From Schistosoma mansoni (taxonomy: Eukaryota > Platyhelminthes > Trematoda > Strigeidida > Schistosomatidae): DNA of 64,000 bases. Positions 1 to 11,544 of this stretch are shown one piece after another. The stretch's first letter is position 1, and every line of letters starts with the position of its first letter. Position numbers and translations under genes: made by a program. The notes under the pieces were generated by a model. That model was not told the DNA's origin, ran no database searches, and saw only the letters and a list, made by a program, of their open reading frames with translations. The stretch covers positions 124,001 through 188,000 of the forward strand of contig NW_017386031.1 of assembly GCF_000237925.1 (NCBI RefSeq). The letters are read 5' to 3'.

Positions 1-142
1 GAACGGGACGTTTTACCGATGGATATGAGATCAGCTGTTGTTTCAGCAAACTCTGAAGGATTCGTTGACAGAGACAACATAGATGAAAATGCTGATCCCA
101 GCGGATTGTGATGTATTCCATCATACTCAGCCACCAAATTAA

Positions 143-511
143 AATGTTGAAGGAAGAAAGTGGATTGTTTGTAGCTGCAACTGTACGTTTCATTTGTTCT
201 GTGGTTGGGACCCACAACCGCAATTCACTGGATTTCATTGTCCAATATGTAGTGCAGTTACGGGAGTGCAACAAAGACACGCCGTCTCGAAACTTGGTAT
301 GACGGATAAAACGGTACGTTCGTATTTCAGTTACAAACTGAGAATCTTGCGTTTTTCTCATTAGATAACTATGGAGGACATATGGCAATCGGAAGTTGGA
401 AAACCTCAAAGGATGAATGAGCACGGAATTGAAACCGATAGACCGTCAAAGATCCTTTTTAGGGCCACACATTATTTGATTTTGTTGTTGAATTCGTTAC
501 AGGTTCCATGA
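143..511 (+). CDS. Possible gene 3' end with half of a RING-like Cys/His cluster (two exons)
   Basis: Two open blocks join in frame through a 51-base intron (314-364, GTACGT...TTAG). Block one (143-313) contains CSCNC, then HLFCGW, then FHCPIC about ten residues later. This resembles the second half of a RING-H2/PHD-type zinc finger (C-x-H-x2-C ... C-P-x-C). Block two (365-511) encodes a stretch with MEDIWQSEV and a hydrophobic ILLLNSLQ end before TGA. Such tiny introns are typical of schistosome genes, which supports a real gene. The zinc-finger first half and the start are not visible. A stop lies just upstream in the same frame (140-142), so an exon boundary must fall near 143-157, but the only AG sites there lack a pyrimidine tract. 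A separate open stretch at 1-111 in another frame could be an earlier exon. Family not identified; a decayed gene is also possible. Confidence 0.38.
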
Positions 512-871
512 ATAAGTTATTTTCATTTGCATTTCACATACGTTTTCGGTATTCGCGAGGACAGTTCAGCCTTCAGTGTATGCAATGCGAATTATCCGTA
601 AACTAGTTTTGTCGTCGCTTCAGTTCCACTTCATATTTTTGCGATCAATGATCAATCCTGATTGGGACATGTGGATCTTCTGTAGATTGTCTCAATATAG
701 CTTTTATGACACAAGTTTATATAGAATAGATGGAATGTGGCTAGGAGTGGAATCTAGGATACACATTTCTTCCTAATTGGGACACGTCAGCTAGATGTAA
801 CTGCACATCAGAATTTACGTTCAATTGAGGAATCCATAAAATTAAAGTTTATACATACTGCAAAGTGAGTG

Positions 872-1036
872 ACTGTCTGAGCTCAGTAGCTAAGTGGTTC
901 ACGCATTGGCGCTTGAACTGTAGGGTACTGGGTTCAAATACCAAGTTGAACATCAACTCGGATGCAAATACATCCAGCTGAAGAGCTCCAGGTAAGACGA
1001 AACATGCGTCCTGAATTCCAACGCTACCCATATTCT
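872..1036 (+). repeat. SINE family A (SM-alpha-like), decayed copy with hammerhead remnant
   Basis: It has the family A layout: a 'cagtagctaagtgg' head, a B-box-like 'actgggttcaaat', a 'gaacatcaactc' link, then a hammerhead region (971-1019). The CUGANGAG core reads CTGAAGAG and stem II is damaged; GAAAC and GTC remain. Probably an inactive ribozyme. Confidence 0.7.
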
Positions 1037-1612
1037 ATCTATACTATATAATGATATATCTATATGTCTATATAGAAACTTTCTTGATAGGAACCCCCAA
1101 AGGAATTGAATTACATTTAATTCAGTACAATTATACATCAAATCCTTCGTTTCCATATCAATCATTCTCTATTCTCGTCCTCTTTTCTTCGATCTTCTTA
1201 ACCTTCTATCTCCAGGCATTTCACTTTCGATGGATGATACATACTACTTATATCTGTCAACATCAATAACACACCATAATATGGTTTACGTAGAATTGGG
1301 ATATTAAGACTAGTGAAATATACCATCTCAGATAACCTTGGTTAAGAGGCTATTTAAGGTTAAATCGATAAAATATTGACTAATTATTGTTTATTTAAAG
1401 TTAGCGGAAGTGTATGTACATTGACCTTGAGAAACGATATTACGTGCATTCATTTGGTTGGTTGAAAAGTCACCAATAAATGATATTGGTTAATAAAGTA
1501 GTAAATTTTTGGCAGACTTCCAGGAATAACTATAATATCTGTAAATTACTGATGGTTAATTATACAAATCTGATCATAATAACTTCAGTTCATGCACAAG
1601 CAAATGGCTATC

Positions 1613-1790
1613 AGGACTCAGTAGCTAAGTGAATAACGCGATGGCGATTGAAGCGAAAGGTATTGGGTTCGAGTCCATCGCAGAGTGAACATCAACAAGT
1701 CTGAGATGCAGGTACATTCAGCTGACGAGTCTCAAAATAGGACGAAACGTGCTTCCTAGATTCCATTGCCAGCCACTATCCATCTTTCAT
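1613..1790 (+). repeat. SINE family A copy with hammerhead
   Basis: The head 'ggactcagtagctaagtg' is followed by a tRNA-like B box 'gggttcgagtcc', then a hammerhead at 1715-1764 with CTGACGAG and GAAAC intact. The cleavage triplet is TTC rather than GTC, and stem I (ATTCAG/CTAGAT) is weakened, so activity is doubtful. It ends in the family tail 'gccactatccatcttt'. Confidence 0.75.
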
Positions 1791-1918
1791 TATAATGCTT
1801 GTAAATTAAAAGGTGTTTCTTGATTACTCAAGAATTCAAATAATGTCCATTTATTGTATATTCGAATAAATGATTAAATTAAAACAGGAAGAATTTGTCA
1901 ATTTATGATTACATTTAC

Positions 1919-2412
1919 CTGGTACGGCTGAAGGTGGGAAGATTCAGCTCTCCCTCTCGAATTACTTTCACATGGCTACACGTATACAGTCATTGTCCGA
2001 GAAGTCCTATTCACTGCCTTATCAAGGTGGGGGTGTTTTTACGAAATTGAGAGGAGGAAAGGCGAATGTCTGGCGCTTTAACCGGGTTAGTGGACACAGA
2101 GAGTCCACCTAGAGGAGTTGGCAATTCTTGATTCGAAACCAATAGTGAACATAGGATCCAGTATGCCGAAGGAACAAGCGGCGTATGGACCAATTGTTGG
2201 TCACCCGGCTACATCTCATAATGTTGTTCAACTGTCTTGTGGATCAGACCTTTAGGTTAAATGATCTGGGTGTAGTCCCCTACGAACACCACTTGTTTCA
2301 GTCTGGATACCCGGACAGTATCATAGCCCACACATTAACCAAGTGACTTATGTGGCACATATGTATTCGGTGCCCCTTTGTATCGATATTTATTGATTCA
2401 AACAAATAAATA
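1919..2412 (+). repeat. SINE family C (tRNA-Gln SINE body), diverged copy
   Basis: It aligns by eye with the body of the element at 4167-4770 ('ctggtacggctgaaggtggg', 'ctttaaccgggttagtgg', 'cctttgtatcgatatttatt', A/T-rich 3' tail), but is clearly diverged and lacks the tRNA head. This suggests an older, 5'-truncated insertion. Confidence 0.75.
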
Positions 2413-2439
2413 TAAAAGTTATTTTTTGATTAGTCATAA

Positions 2440-2590
2440 ATAGATCAGAAGGGGTTTCGTGGAGATTTCAGTATTTTCATAGGTGAAATCATGAGTCAAT
2501 TGAAGCTAGATCACCATGGAAAACCTGGACGGTCGTTTCGTCCTATTACGGGACTCCTTAGCAGTGCACATCCACGATCCCGCACTCATA
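2440..2590 (-). repeat. SINE family B fragment with decayed hammerhead
   Basis: It carries the family B 3' half ('aagctagatcaccatggaaaacctgg' read on plus). On the minus strand the core reads CTAAGGAG, a mutated CUGANGAG, while GAAAC and GTC remain. It stops before the tRNA-like head. Confidence 0.7.
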
Positions 2591-2944
2591 AATATAAATA
2601 GTTCTAAAAATTTCAGTAATAGAATCGTTTGACTATACATTCTTATTCCATACCTTTTCTGTACTTTGTTATATGGAGCACTAGGTTCTATGAAAGTATT
2701 GGTATATGAAAATTGTAGATCCTATCCCCATTACCAAGTACCTTTATATATTTCTTCGACCAACTTGATCTACAAGGCAATTCCAGGACAATAAAGACAA
2801 CTTACAGTGATCTTACTTTATATATGTTCAATAAAGTCTATTCTGTCGTTATGATCAAGAGTAACTTATGAAATTTCAAACATATCAGTTAATTAGCAGT
2901 CTAGAAAGTGAATGACCTACAAGTATTTCACTAAAAAAGAATGA

Positions 2945-3060
2945 TTTCTGGTGGAGTTTTGTTGTCTAAGCTGACAGGTTTGGTCGTGGAGCTTTCATCT
3001 TTCTTCTAAACGACATCATCAGCACAACCATCTAGCTCAAGCAACAAAACTCCACTGAAA
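2945..3060 (-). repeat. Foldback repeat (family E) enclosing a possible hammerhead
   Basis: Short inverted arms at 2945-2963 and 3041-3060 ('ggtggagttttgttg' and its complement) enclose a minus-strand segment (2982-3029). That segment has stem I GGTTGTG/CACGACC, CTGATGA, a hairpin, GAAA and then GCTC before stem I closes. Related pieces lie at 49885-50295 and 51170-51250. Whether it can fold as a hammerhead is uncertain because stem III would be almost absent. Confidence 0.55.
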
Positions 3061-4166
3061 TCATCCACATAAGCTACAGATCTCCACCATCTCAAAAGCA
3101 CGATTTACTACAACGAAGAGACTAACTTCAAAATTTGACTGACATAAGAATCAGTTATTGATGAGAACATGAAAAATCCAAGTCATAATTACTTTGTTCA
3201 CGTAGCACTGTAGTGAACGAAGATTAAGATACGGTAAACCAATTTATTGTATTAAGCAAGATCATACACAGCACTTATAAAATATGAAAACAATACATTG
3301 AGTAGATCATTTGCATATCTTCTTTGAATTGTCTTTTAAACGCTACATCGTTCTCCTTTTCCTGTTACTACTGGGTTTCATTCTGCTTTCCTTTCTCTTC
3401 TACCATGTTTCTCTTATGTTAGTAAGAATCCTACTTCCAATTATTGATACATACTACTTATATCTGTCTGTATAAATAACGTACACCACAACCCGACCTC
3501 AGTGATTTTGAAACAGGTATTCATATGTTTATTTTAGTCAATCACAGACGATCTGAGATGAAGGTACATCTTTCAAAGTTTCCACTTCTAATATCAGTAA
3601 AAAGTAATAAAGAGAAAACAAAACTTGTGATGATTTAAAGCACTTCTATATCGGGTTGAATATTGAGTAAAGTTGAACTTTCGGAATAGTCTTACCCGAA
3701 GTCATTGTTCATATCTTTGTCCTATAATTCCTAACTTCTTAGACCACTGTATTTTTGTATTAATATCAGTTCGTGATGTTGTTGTTCTAGATACGCTTTG
3801 CTAATAAATAATACTATGAATGGTACCTTCCTCATGGATATGTTCTTACTACCAATTTATACATATAGTGACTTTGAACATCGCAGACGTCCAAATCCTA
3901 CATACTTAGTAACACAAAGGCATGTAAAACATTTAGCTCGGACTATTTAAATGGGTCCAGCGTAGTGAACAAATACTATGGCCTTTTGCTGAATATCATA
4001 TTAGAATCACCTTAGAACCGAGAGAAATATAATACTAAAATTACGTTGCTATTGTATGAAAACTGCACCTTCTCTGACATGGACGAAAAAGTCCTTGTAA
4101 CTGAGGTAGGGATCTAGGTATTACTGTATTAATAATTTAAACCTCATAAATTTCTATAAAGTATGT

Positions 4167-4238
4167 GGCCTCGTGGTGTAGCGGTGAGCACTTCGGACTC
4201 TGAATCCGGCAACCCGAGTTCGGATCTCGGCGAGGCCT
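4167..4238 (+). tRNA. tRNA-Gln (CTG) or tRNA-Gln-like SINE head
   Basis: The 72 bases fold as a full cloverleaf. The acceptor stem is GGCCTCG/CGAGGCC, the anticodon stem is CGGA/TCCG with loop CTCTGAA (anticodon CTG), and the T arm is CGAGT/TCTCG-type with B box GTTCGGATC. The sequence closely follows metazoan tRNA-Gln(CUG), with one base fewer in the D loop. It leads directly into a family C SINE body, so it is most likely the promoter head of that SINE, though an independently transcribed tRNA gene cannot be excluded. Confidence 0.75.
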
Positions 4239-4770
4239 CATGATGTGGGCACTTTGCCTCCAAATGCCCTAGTACGGCCGAGAGTGGGGAGAGTCCGCTC
4301 TCCCCCTCCAAATGCTCTCACATGGCCACGCGAATATATAGCCTTTGACAGGGAAGTCCTACTCATTGCCTTCTCGTCGATGGGGTGTTGTTTACGAAAG
4401 TGAGAGGACGAAAAGCGAATGTCTGGCGCTTTAACCGGGTTGGTGGACACGGAAAGTTCACCTAGGGGAGTTGGAAAAACGTGATTCCAAACCAATGGTG
4501 CACATGGGCTGGCTCTAGGATCCTGAGGGAACAAATGGCGTGTGAATCAATCGTTGGTCACCGGTTACCATGGGACTGCATCTCCTCACGATGCTCCACC
4601 GCCTTGTGGATTAGACCTTCAGGCTCCGGGTGTGGTCCCCTAAGAAAACCACCTGCTTCAGTTCGGGCACCTGAGCAGTATCACAGCCCTCACACAAATC
4701 AAATGAGATTTGAGGCGCATATTTATCTGGTGCTTCCTTGTACCAATATTTATGTGTTTAAATAAATAAT
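4167..4770 (+). repeat. SINE family C, full-length copy with tRNA-Gln head
   Basis: tRNA-Gln head (4167-4238), then a body of about 520 bases starting near 4252 ('gcctccaaatgccctagtac') and ending in an A-rich tail 'gtttaaataaataataaaa'. Seven other copies in the window lack the head, which fits 5' truncation during reverse transcription. The internal pol III promoter would be the tRNA A and B boxes. Reading frames within it are not genes. Confidence 0.85.
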
Positions 4771-4789
4771 AAAAATGAACAACAAGCGT

Positions 4790-6060
4790 AGTTAAATTCA
4801 TTCATTTCTCAGACTCTCATCAACTACTCACAATCTAAACCCATAGTACTGACTGTTTGGAAAAGGGACAATACATACTCCAAATCATACTACCAGGAAT
4901 TTTTTAAATCGTGACTGAACCAAATTAAAACGTAATAAATGTTACAAGGGTGGGAAACAGAAATATATTTATGAAACATCGACTTAGATTGGGTCTTTTG
5001 ATGCGGATGCCTTCAATGAAATGTAATGACGATTATTTGGAGGTGTCAATAAGAATGAACTTTACTGTCAAAAGCCTATTTGAATTCGAATTCCCTGAAG
5101 ACGGAGAGCAGAATTGTTGTGTATTAGCAAGAACCTGTATTCGAAATGAAAATGCTGCCAAGCCTGGAGTACCCTGTTGAGTCCCCAAAACAGATAAATA
5201 ACATTCTACGTCGCACCTCACATCATATTCGAGCTGTTTACTTCATCCTGCATTTATATTCTGAATTAACTGCAATGGCGAGATACATCGTTTTGACCTC
5301 CATTATCAGAAGTCATGAGTTTAGACTCCCTTTCGCTCCGTTTACTGGAATGTCTAGAAATTAATTCTACAAATAACACTGAATGATACTTCGGATTCCC
5401 GTGCATCTATCACTTTTAATTATTCCACTTGTCATCTGGAACCTTGACTAATAAGTTTCTATGAATCTGGTATTAATTGTATACATCCCTAACAGTATTT
5501 CTCCTATTATTCACGCGAAGATACTAACATCAACTAATATCTAGAAGCTTATATTTTGAACTTCGCCTCAGTGGGTGTAAAAGAGGTCTTGATATATATC
5601 ATCAGCGAAATACATCAAGTTACTTGAGGTTTTGGTATTTGAGAGGTGATACTAAGAAACTACCAAATACTCCTACGGGAGGTATCCAATTAATATATGA
5701 ACAGCTTATGCGCAACGATTCATTAACTTCAAACCTAACAGTCTATACGAATATTTATGAGTCACAGTGCTACCAAATGTCTTTAGTCTTAAATATTTCG
5801 ATGCACATAACTCATCTTATATGCGACTGAGCGACGCCAATCTGAGTGGAACACAACGCAATTCAATCAAGGACTCCGTCGTCCTACCAATGATACAAGG
5901 AAAGAAACATCAATTTTTAACCGTCTAGGGAATCGGGAACTACTGAAAAACTATTGATTGAATGACCAATGAAGGGTATATCCTTTTAAAATAGAGATCT
6001 CAATTTACTGATTTTAGAGGAATGAGGATTAATACCCACAATAAGAGTTCACAATTCACC
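4790..6060. other. Spacer between the two inverted family C copies
   Basis: Unique-looking AT-rich sequence. Small open frames (for example 4950-5180 and 5624-5830) show no recognisable domain, splice pattern or codon signature. No gene is supported. Confidence 0.4.
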
Positions 6061-6070
6061 TTAATTACAC

Positions 6071-6535
6071 TATTTAGTTAATTTATTTAAACACATAAAT
6101 ATTGGTACAAGGAAGCACCAGATAAATATGCGCCTCAAATCTCATTTGATTTGTGTGAGGGCTGTGATACTGCTCAGGTGCCCGAACTGAAGCAGGTGGT
6201 TTTCTTAGGGGACCACACCCGGAGCCTGAAGGTCTAATCCACAAGGCGGTGGAGCATCGTGAGGAGATGCAGTCCCATGGTAACCGGTGACCAACGATTG
6301 ATTCACACGCCATTTGTTCCCTCAGGATCCTAGAGCCAGCCCATGTGCACCATTGGTTTGGAATCACGTTTTTCCAACTCCCCTAGGTGAACTTTCCGTG
6401 TCCACCAACCCGGTTAAAGCGCCAGACATTCGCTTTTCGTCCTCTCACTTTCGTAAACAACACCCCATCGACGAGAAGGCAATGAGTAGGACTTCCCTGT
6501 CAAAGGCTATATATTCGCGTGGCCATGTGAGAGCA
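6071..6535 (-). repeat. SINE family C, inverted near-identical copy
   Basis: It is the reverse complement of 4317-4770 with almost no visible differences, since 94-residue open frames on the two arms translate identically. It lacks the tRNA head and the first part of the body. The 5' end of the copy abuts the telomere-like bases at 6539. With the plus copy it forms a large inverted repeat with a 1.3 kb spacer. Confidence 0.85.
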
Positions 6536-6538
6536 TGG

Positions 6539-6551
6539 CCCTAACCCTAAC
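6539..6551. repeat. Telomere-like hexamer pair at a repeat junction
   Basis: CCCTAACCCTAAC is two units of the metazoan telomere repeat (TTAGGG on the minus strand), placed exactly where the inverted SINE C copy breaks off. Two units can occur by chance. Confidence 0.45.
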
Positions 6552-6835
6552 ACTATTTAGTAAGAGTTAACGTAGCACTTGGAATATCTGAAGACTAAAT
6601 ATAGCATAAATCCTTCCATGTTTACTATACAAGTTGAATTTACAAATAAATACAACAAGTTTAATTTAGCAGAATTCAAAAAATGCTTAAAAAGAAAAAA
6701 CAATTAAGATGGTACAAAAAGAAAACTCGAGAAACACTTTCATGGAAATGCACTGTCAAATAGCACTCCATTAAAACAAATGTGTGCTCACAAACAACTA
6801 GTAATAATGGACAAAAAGGAAACTAATGCTCATTG

Positions 6836-6841
6836 TTTATT
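6836..6841 (-). promoter_or_regulatory. Likely polyadenylation signal of the PDI gene
   Basis: AATAAA on the minus strand, about 80 bases past the PDI stop codon, the usual spacing for a short 3' UTR. Inferred from motif and position only. Confidence 0.45.
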
Positions 6842-6923
6842 GATTAGAAATGGAGAAAACAGATCTTCAGAGCAAAAGAGATACGAGGACAAAAGCAAAA
6901 TAAAGCCTTTTTAGGAAGCAACT

Positions 6924-9900
6924 TTAAAGTTCATCCTTTATTTGATCTTCTTGTTTAGTTGCTTCACTGGATTTACCACCAGATTCGACGAACTTTTTCA
7001 GGGCTTCAAATGATCTATCACCTGTATAATCAATAACCTGTGAATTTCAAAATGAGAAGTAGTTTTTAGTTAGTACGAGCTATGATAACATAGAAGTTAA
7101 TTAAGTAGATGAAACGTTTTTGAAAAACTAGGTTTTTCTATGATAAGATGACCTAAAACAAATAACTAGTTTAATGTTTAAGAACTACTGTCCACCTTGT
7201 TAATATGTGATATGAGGTCAAGTGTTTGTATTAATTAATCTATTACTTAAACAATTCTTATTTCTACAAGTGTTTTACGCTTATCACAATATCAGGATTC
7301 CGTATCATTATGAAGGAGTTAAGAAGGTTATCTTTTAAATGAGATCGGTTTGATTAAGACTGGAAGATTTCCGTAACATTTGTTTAAAATGCTTAGCTGT
7401 GTAGTAGTTAAAGCACTCACCTTCCAGCCAATAGGCGGTAGTTACGCAATATCAGCACAGCTTATACACTGTTTGGCTTGAAGTAGAGTATGTAAACCTG
7501 TACCTAATTGATGAGTTACACCACTTATTTTATTTCTCTTGGTATATCATAGAAATCAGAGATCTAAAGATCAAAAAGATTTAGTAATAATCTATAAAGC
7601 GTCTTGTTATCAGGGATAGACTTGAGTGTCGTGATTCTCGAAAAAACATCCACAGTTCGATAACACTAACATTTTGAAATGAAGATTCGAGGTCCGGGTA
7701 GCTGCTTTTGATGTTATTGAGTTTTCAGAGCTATATAGTTTAATTGAACACTTTTCATCATCGTTCTGAATAGTATCAAAGATTACTTCATGTGGAGGCG
7801 AGCGTTTCAGTATATCCACTGAACACAACGAAGGAATGTCCTAAAGAAGAAACTAATCGAAATCTTAAAACTACCGACTGAAGGAACAGAATGTGTGTAG
7901 TGAATACATCAGAACTATTATCCAGAAATGATCACACTGAAATACGAGATACCTCAGAAAACAAAACTCTTTGCAGCTCTCGACTCACCATCTACGGCAT
8001 TAAGACTTAACGAAGAAATGCAACAAGGAGTACGCTATGCTATAATGGAAAGAAGTCATTCGGAACTGACCGTGAAAGTGATTTGTTGAATGATTGTTAA
8101 AGTCAATATTTACATACCTCCTCCGAGTTCTTTGGATAAAACTTTAGAGTTGGAAAACTGGTAACTTTAAGATCTTCAACTTCATTAACCGTAGCATCCA
8201 TTTTTGCGATCACCGTATCTGAGTTCTTGAAAGTCTCACCCAATTCATCCCAAACTGGAGCAAGAGCCTTGCAATGACCACACCAAGGAGCATCTAAAAG
8301 TTTTCAAAAAAAATTTGAATAAAGCCGTCCAGTTGTTACATAGGTGTTTCATTTACTTCTAAAGTACAGGGTATTTTAAGGACATGTGCGCTATTTTTGA
8401 AAAATAATATTTCAGTTTATTTACTTAGGCCTAAAAACACAGATAAAGGAAGATACACGAAGCTCGAAACATAAGGATGTGAGTCGAGTCTAATGTATTT
8501 TTGAATGGTACTTATTGAGTTTGTAACACGAAGGTTGACAACGAGTATTGAAGTAGGTGAAGCTTTTGCGGGAAATTATTTCAAGAACTCATGACCAAAT
8601 AAATTGAGAAAACTGGGAAAAAACATATCATTTAGTAAATATCAAGATTTGAAACATATCTACTGAAACGAAGCACTTACACAGTTTGACAAACACGTCT
8701 TTTGATTTGTCTTTAACCACATCGTTATAATTTTTCCCAACAAGAACCTTAACAGCACCTGTTTGGTCTGATGGTATTTCTTCACTCATAAGGAAAGGTT
8801 TGACTTTCCCATCGATTGTTCTTTGAACGAAATCAGACATTGCGGAAACAGAGTAATCGTTAGTATCTGGTTTATATTTAGTTGTTTCTTCACCAAGTTC
8901 GATAATACGGTAAGTCGGGGCATCATTTTTCGAAAGCCCGAAAAATTCCAACACACGTAAGTTGTTTTCGACATCAACGTCGACGTATATCACATGAAGC
9001 TAGAAAGTGAAAAAAACAATACACGTTCATACTCAAGCACTCTTGGGTGTTTTTAAAAGTAAGAAAGATTATGTAATTGTGAGAATCCAAAGTTTATTAG
9101 TTATAGGAAGCAGAGATGTATTGAGTTTTTATTACTAAACGGGCTGATCTTTAAACATGGGTGTAGTCACCAAAAGAAGCGAGATCTTACTCCTCTAAAC
9201 TCTTAAGGCAGAATATAGCTATACTGTGTGATCGGTTCAAATGAACATTCTGAATAAGTAGTGGAAAAACGTATCCACTAAAAAGAATTTCTTGTGGTAC
9301 TAGGAACTGAACACTCGTCATCTACAAGTCCCGCTGTCAACCCTAGTTAGAGACTCCAGCGAGGGGGACTTCGTGATCAATAATTAGCTGATTCCTGACT
9401 AGTACGTACAATTCAATGACGACTCCACAACAAACCAGTGTGGTAAGCGTCGCGCCTTGCTTATAAAAATAGTTGGTTAAGTGAGAGTCTCTGTTCCATC
9501 GTACTGGATTTTGCTTTTCTGAGATAAAACTTATCTTTTCAGATAGACGTCACTAATTTCCTAAAAGCACTCAGGAACCTGTCTTTCTAACAACCTATGA
9601 ATATTTCATGGAAATAAGTTCTTGATAATACAAGCCTTAACAAATGAGTTGTCTTTATCAAACTCGTTGGTAGACCAACATATGATGAGTCATTACAGAT
9701 ACTAGGGAAGTTTAGTCTGGGTATATTTGTTTATTACTGAATCACTCGATAGTACTCTATAAACATTAAGTAAGATTACTAGTGTGAAATACGCTAACAC
9801 TGTCAAGTTTTATTAAAAGACTGAATAATGCCACTACTACTTATATTAGGATACTTGTGGTAAAGGTACTAAACAGAATGTATAGTCTGGACCATACTGA

Positions 9901-11374
9901 AGTCAAGAACACTTGCGATTTAAAAACTACCCCAGGGCATAAAACTTTGCTAAAGTTTTGGGAATCTGTACTATTTGGGATTTTGTACATACGGTGATAA
10001 ATTGCATGACATGAGACATGGACGGCCAGAACTTCATTACTGCAAAAATAAATGGAGTTATGCCTGCCGCTAAACCTAAACAAATAATAACGGATTGAGA
10101 ATCGATAATTGGATATTAATTTGTGCGTAACCTGTTTACCTGATTTAGAAGCGCCTTTACCTACATGTACCTGCTTAAGACGAAGACTTTCAAAATTAGG
10201 TGATTCGACACTGCATTCTAGAGGCATTATCAGTTAGTACGGGTTGATGGATATGGATTAGGACATTCAGGTGCTGGAGTATTAAAACATCAGATAACAA
10301 AACTCTTAAGGCCTAAAAGTTTGTTATTGCGTCTACACTTGAAAAAAAGTTTCCTGATACACTGAATGTTTTTTGTAAAACATTCTCAGCATTGCTACGA
10401 AGGATCCATAAAGTGATTCCTACAAATAATTACCTTGCCTTTGAATTGTCTTGCAACTTCTGTCAGTTTATCAACGAGATCCGAGTGGTCTGTTGATTTT
10501 GAGAGGAAGAAGACGATGTGTTTCTGAATTGGACTTCCGAAAACAACTCCAGCGGTTTTCTGGGAGAATTCTGACACAAGAGGGACACTTTCCACCTGTA
10601 TGAAATGCTTTAGATTTTCAAGCGTTCCTCCTGTATATTCAACACGATTTTCGTCGAACTGCAAATGGTAAGTCATTAGAAGTGAACTTACATTTTTAAA
10701 CAGAACAATTTTTGGAGTCTGCGTGATACCATACTCAGTCAAAATCTCACTGGAATTAGCTATTGCAAAATCAGCATCATCTAACTCGTCGGCCACTTTT
10801 TCGAAATCTGCCAAATCTAACGAGTCCGTATCCTGAAGAGTAAGCTCAACAACCTTTCAGTTACCTTGATAAATCCCAATATGGCAATGTTAGCCTTGTC
10901 GATAAATTGTTTACAACTATCTAATGAATCAATATATTCCACGGAAGGTTTGGATTTTCTTAAGCACCAGTTTACGATTGCATCGGAGTCTCTTTCACCC
11001 CCAAAATCGATAGGTTGTTCGTTTCGGAAGAACTTTAAAGTCGGATATCCCTTGACACCATGTTTGAAAGCAAGTTCTTCTTCGACGGTAGCATCCACTT
11101 TAGCAAGTTTGATTAGCGAACCTTTTTCCTTTAATTTTTTGGCTGCTTCACTGTATTCTGGGGCAAGAGCCTTACAGTGACCACACCAAGGAGCATCTAA
11201 ATGAATCAATCAAGTGAAATGTGCCAACTCACAGAACTCAACCAAAACAAACTTATTGGTCTTGATAACGTCATCAAAGTTCTTTTTATTTAATACAAGT
11301 ACATCATCTTCCTCAGTGACCTCTGACGCAGCGAAAACAAGGAAAACAACAACAAGAGCGACGGACAACTTCAT
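6924..11374 (-). CDS. PDI: Protein disulfide isomerase, complete seven-exon gene, ER-retained
   Basis: It catalyses formation and shuffling of disulfides in the ER lumen. Minus-strand exons: 11374-11233, 11196-10865, 10832-10692, 10658-10434, 8999-8681, 8293-8118, 7037-6924. All joints are GT-AG and keep frame, giving 482 residues, the usual PDI length. A signal peptide starts at [15 protein letters not shown]. The a domain has APWCGHC at residues 49-55 and the a' domain has APWCGHC at 388-394. Both active-site tyrosines just before the motif are created by splicing (T|AT). The b and b' domains lie between, with a match to the human FKGK...LEFFGL region. The C terminus is KDEL, the ER retrieval signal. 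The first three introns are 36, 32 and 33 bases, while the later ones are about 1434, 387 and 1080. The start is chosen at the ATG giving a clean signal peptide; an in-frame ATG 21 bases upstream would place seven residues ahead of it. Confidence 0.96.
9000..10433 (-). other. PDI intron 4 (about 1.4 kb)
   Basis: Bounded by AAG|GTAATT and TTCTAG|CTT on the minus strand. It contains chance open frames (for example 9841-10227) with no recognisable domain. No repeat family from the rest of the window was recognised in it. Confidence 0.8.
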
Positions 11375-11544
11375 ACCTGTGTGTAGGAATGACACGTTTG
11401 CTTAGTTGGCTATTTCAACAAACACAACAAATTAGTCCGGTACAATCATCAATTTCCAAGATTTTGTTAGCACGCTTCAAGTGGTTGCAACTAGAATAAA
11501 AGAAACCTTTATCAGGCGAAATTTCATTTATATAGCCAATAAAC

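Noticed and set aside
4481-4765. Identical 94-residue frames on both SINE C arms
   Set aside because: They translate the SINE body. Identity reflects duplication of the repeat, not a protein.
7610-7828. 72-residue frame near the PDI gene
   Set aside because: It falls inside PDI intron 6 and shows nothing recognisable.
9841-10227. 128-residue open frame on minus within the PDI gene
   Set aside because: It lies inside PDI intron 4, has no recognisable domain, and its composition fits chance reading of AT-rich DNA.
10866-11180. 104-residue plus-strand frame
   Set aside because: It is the antisense shadow of PDI exon 2.
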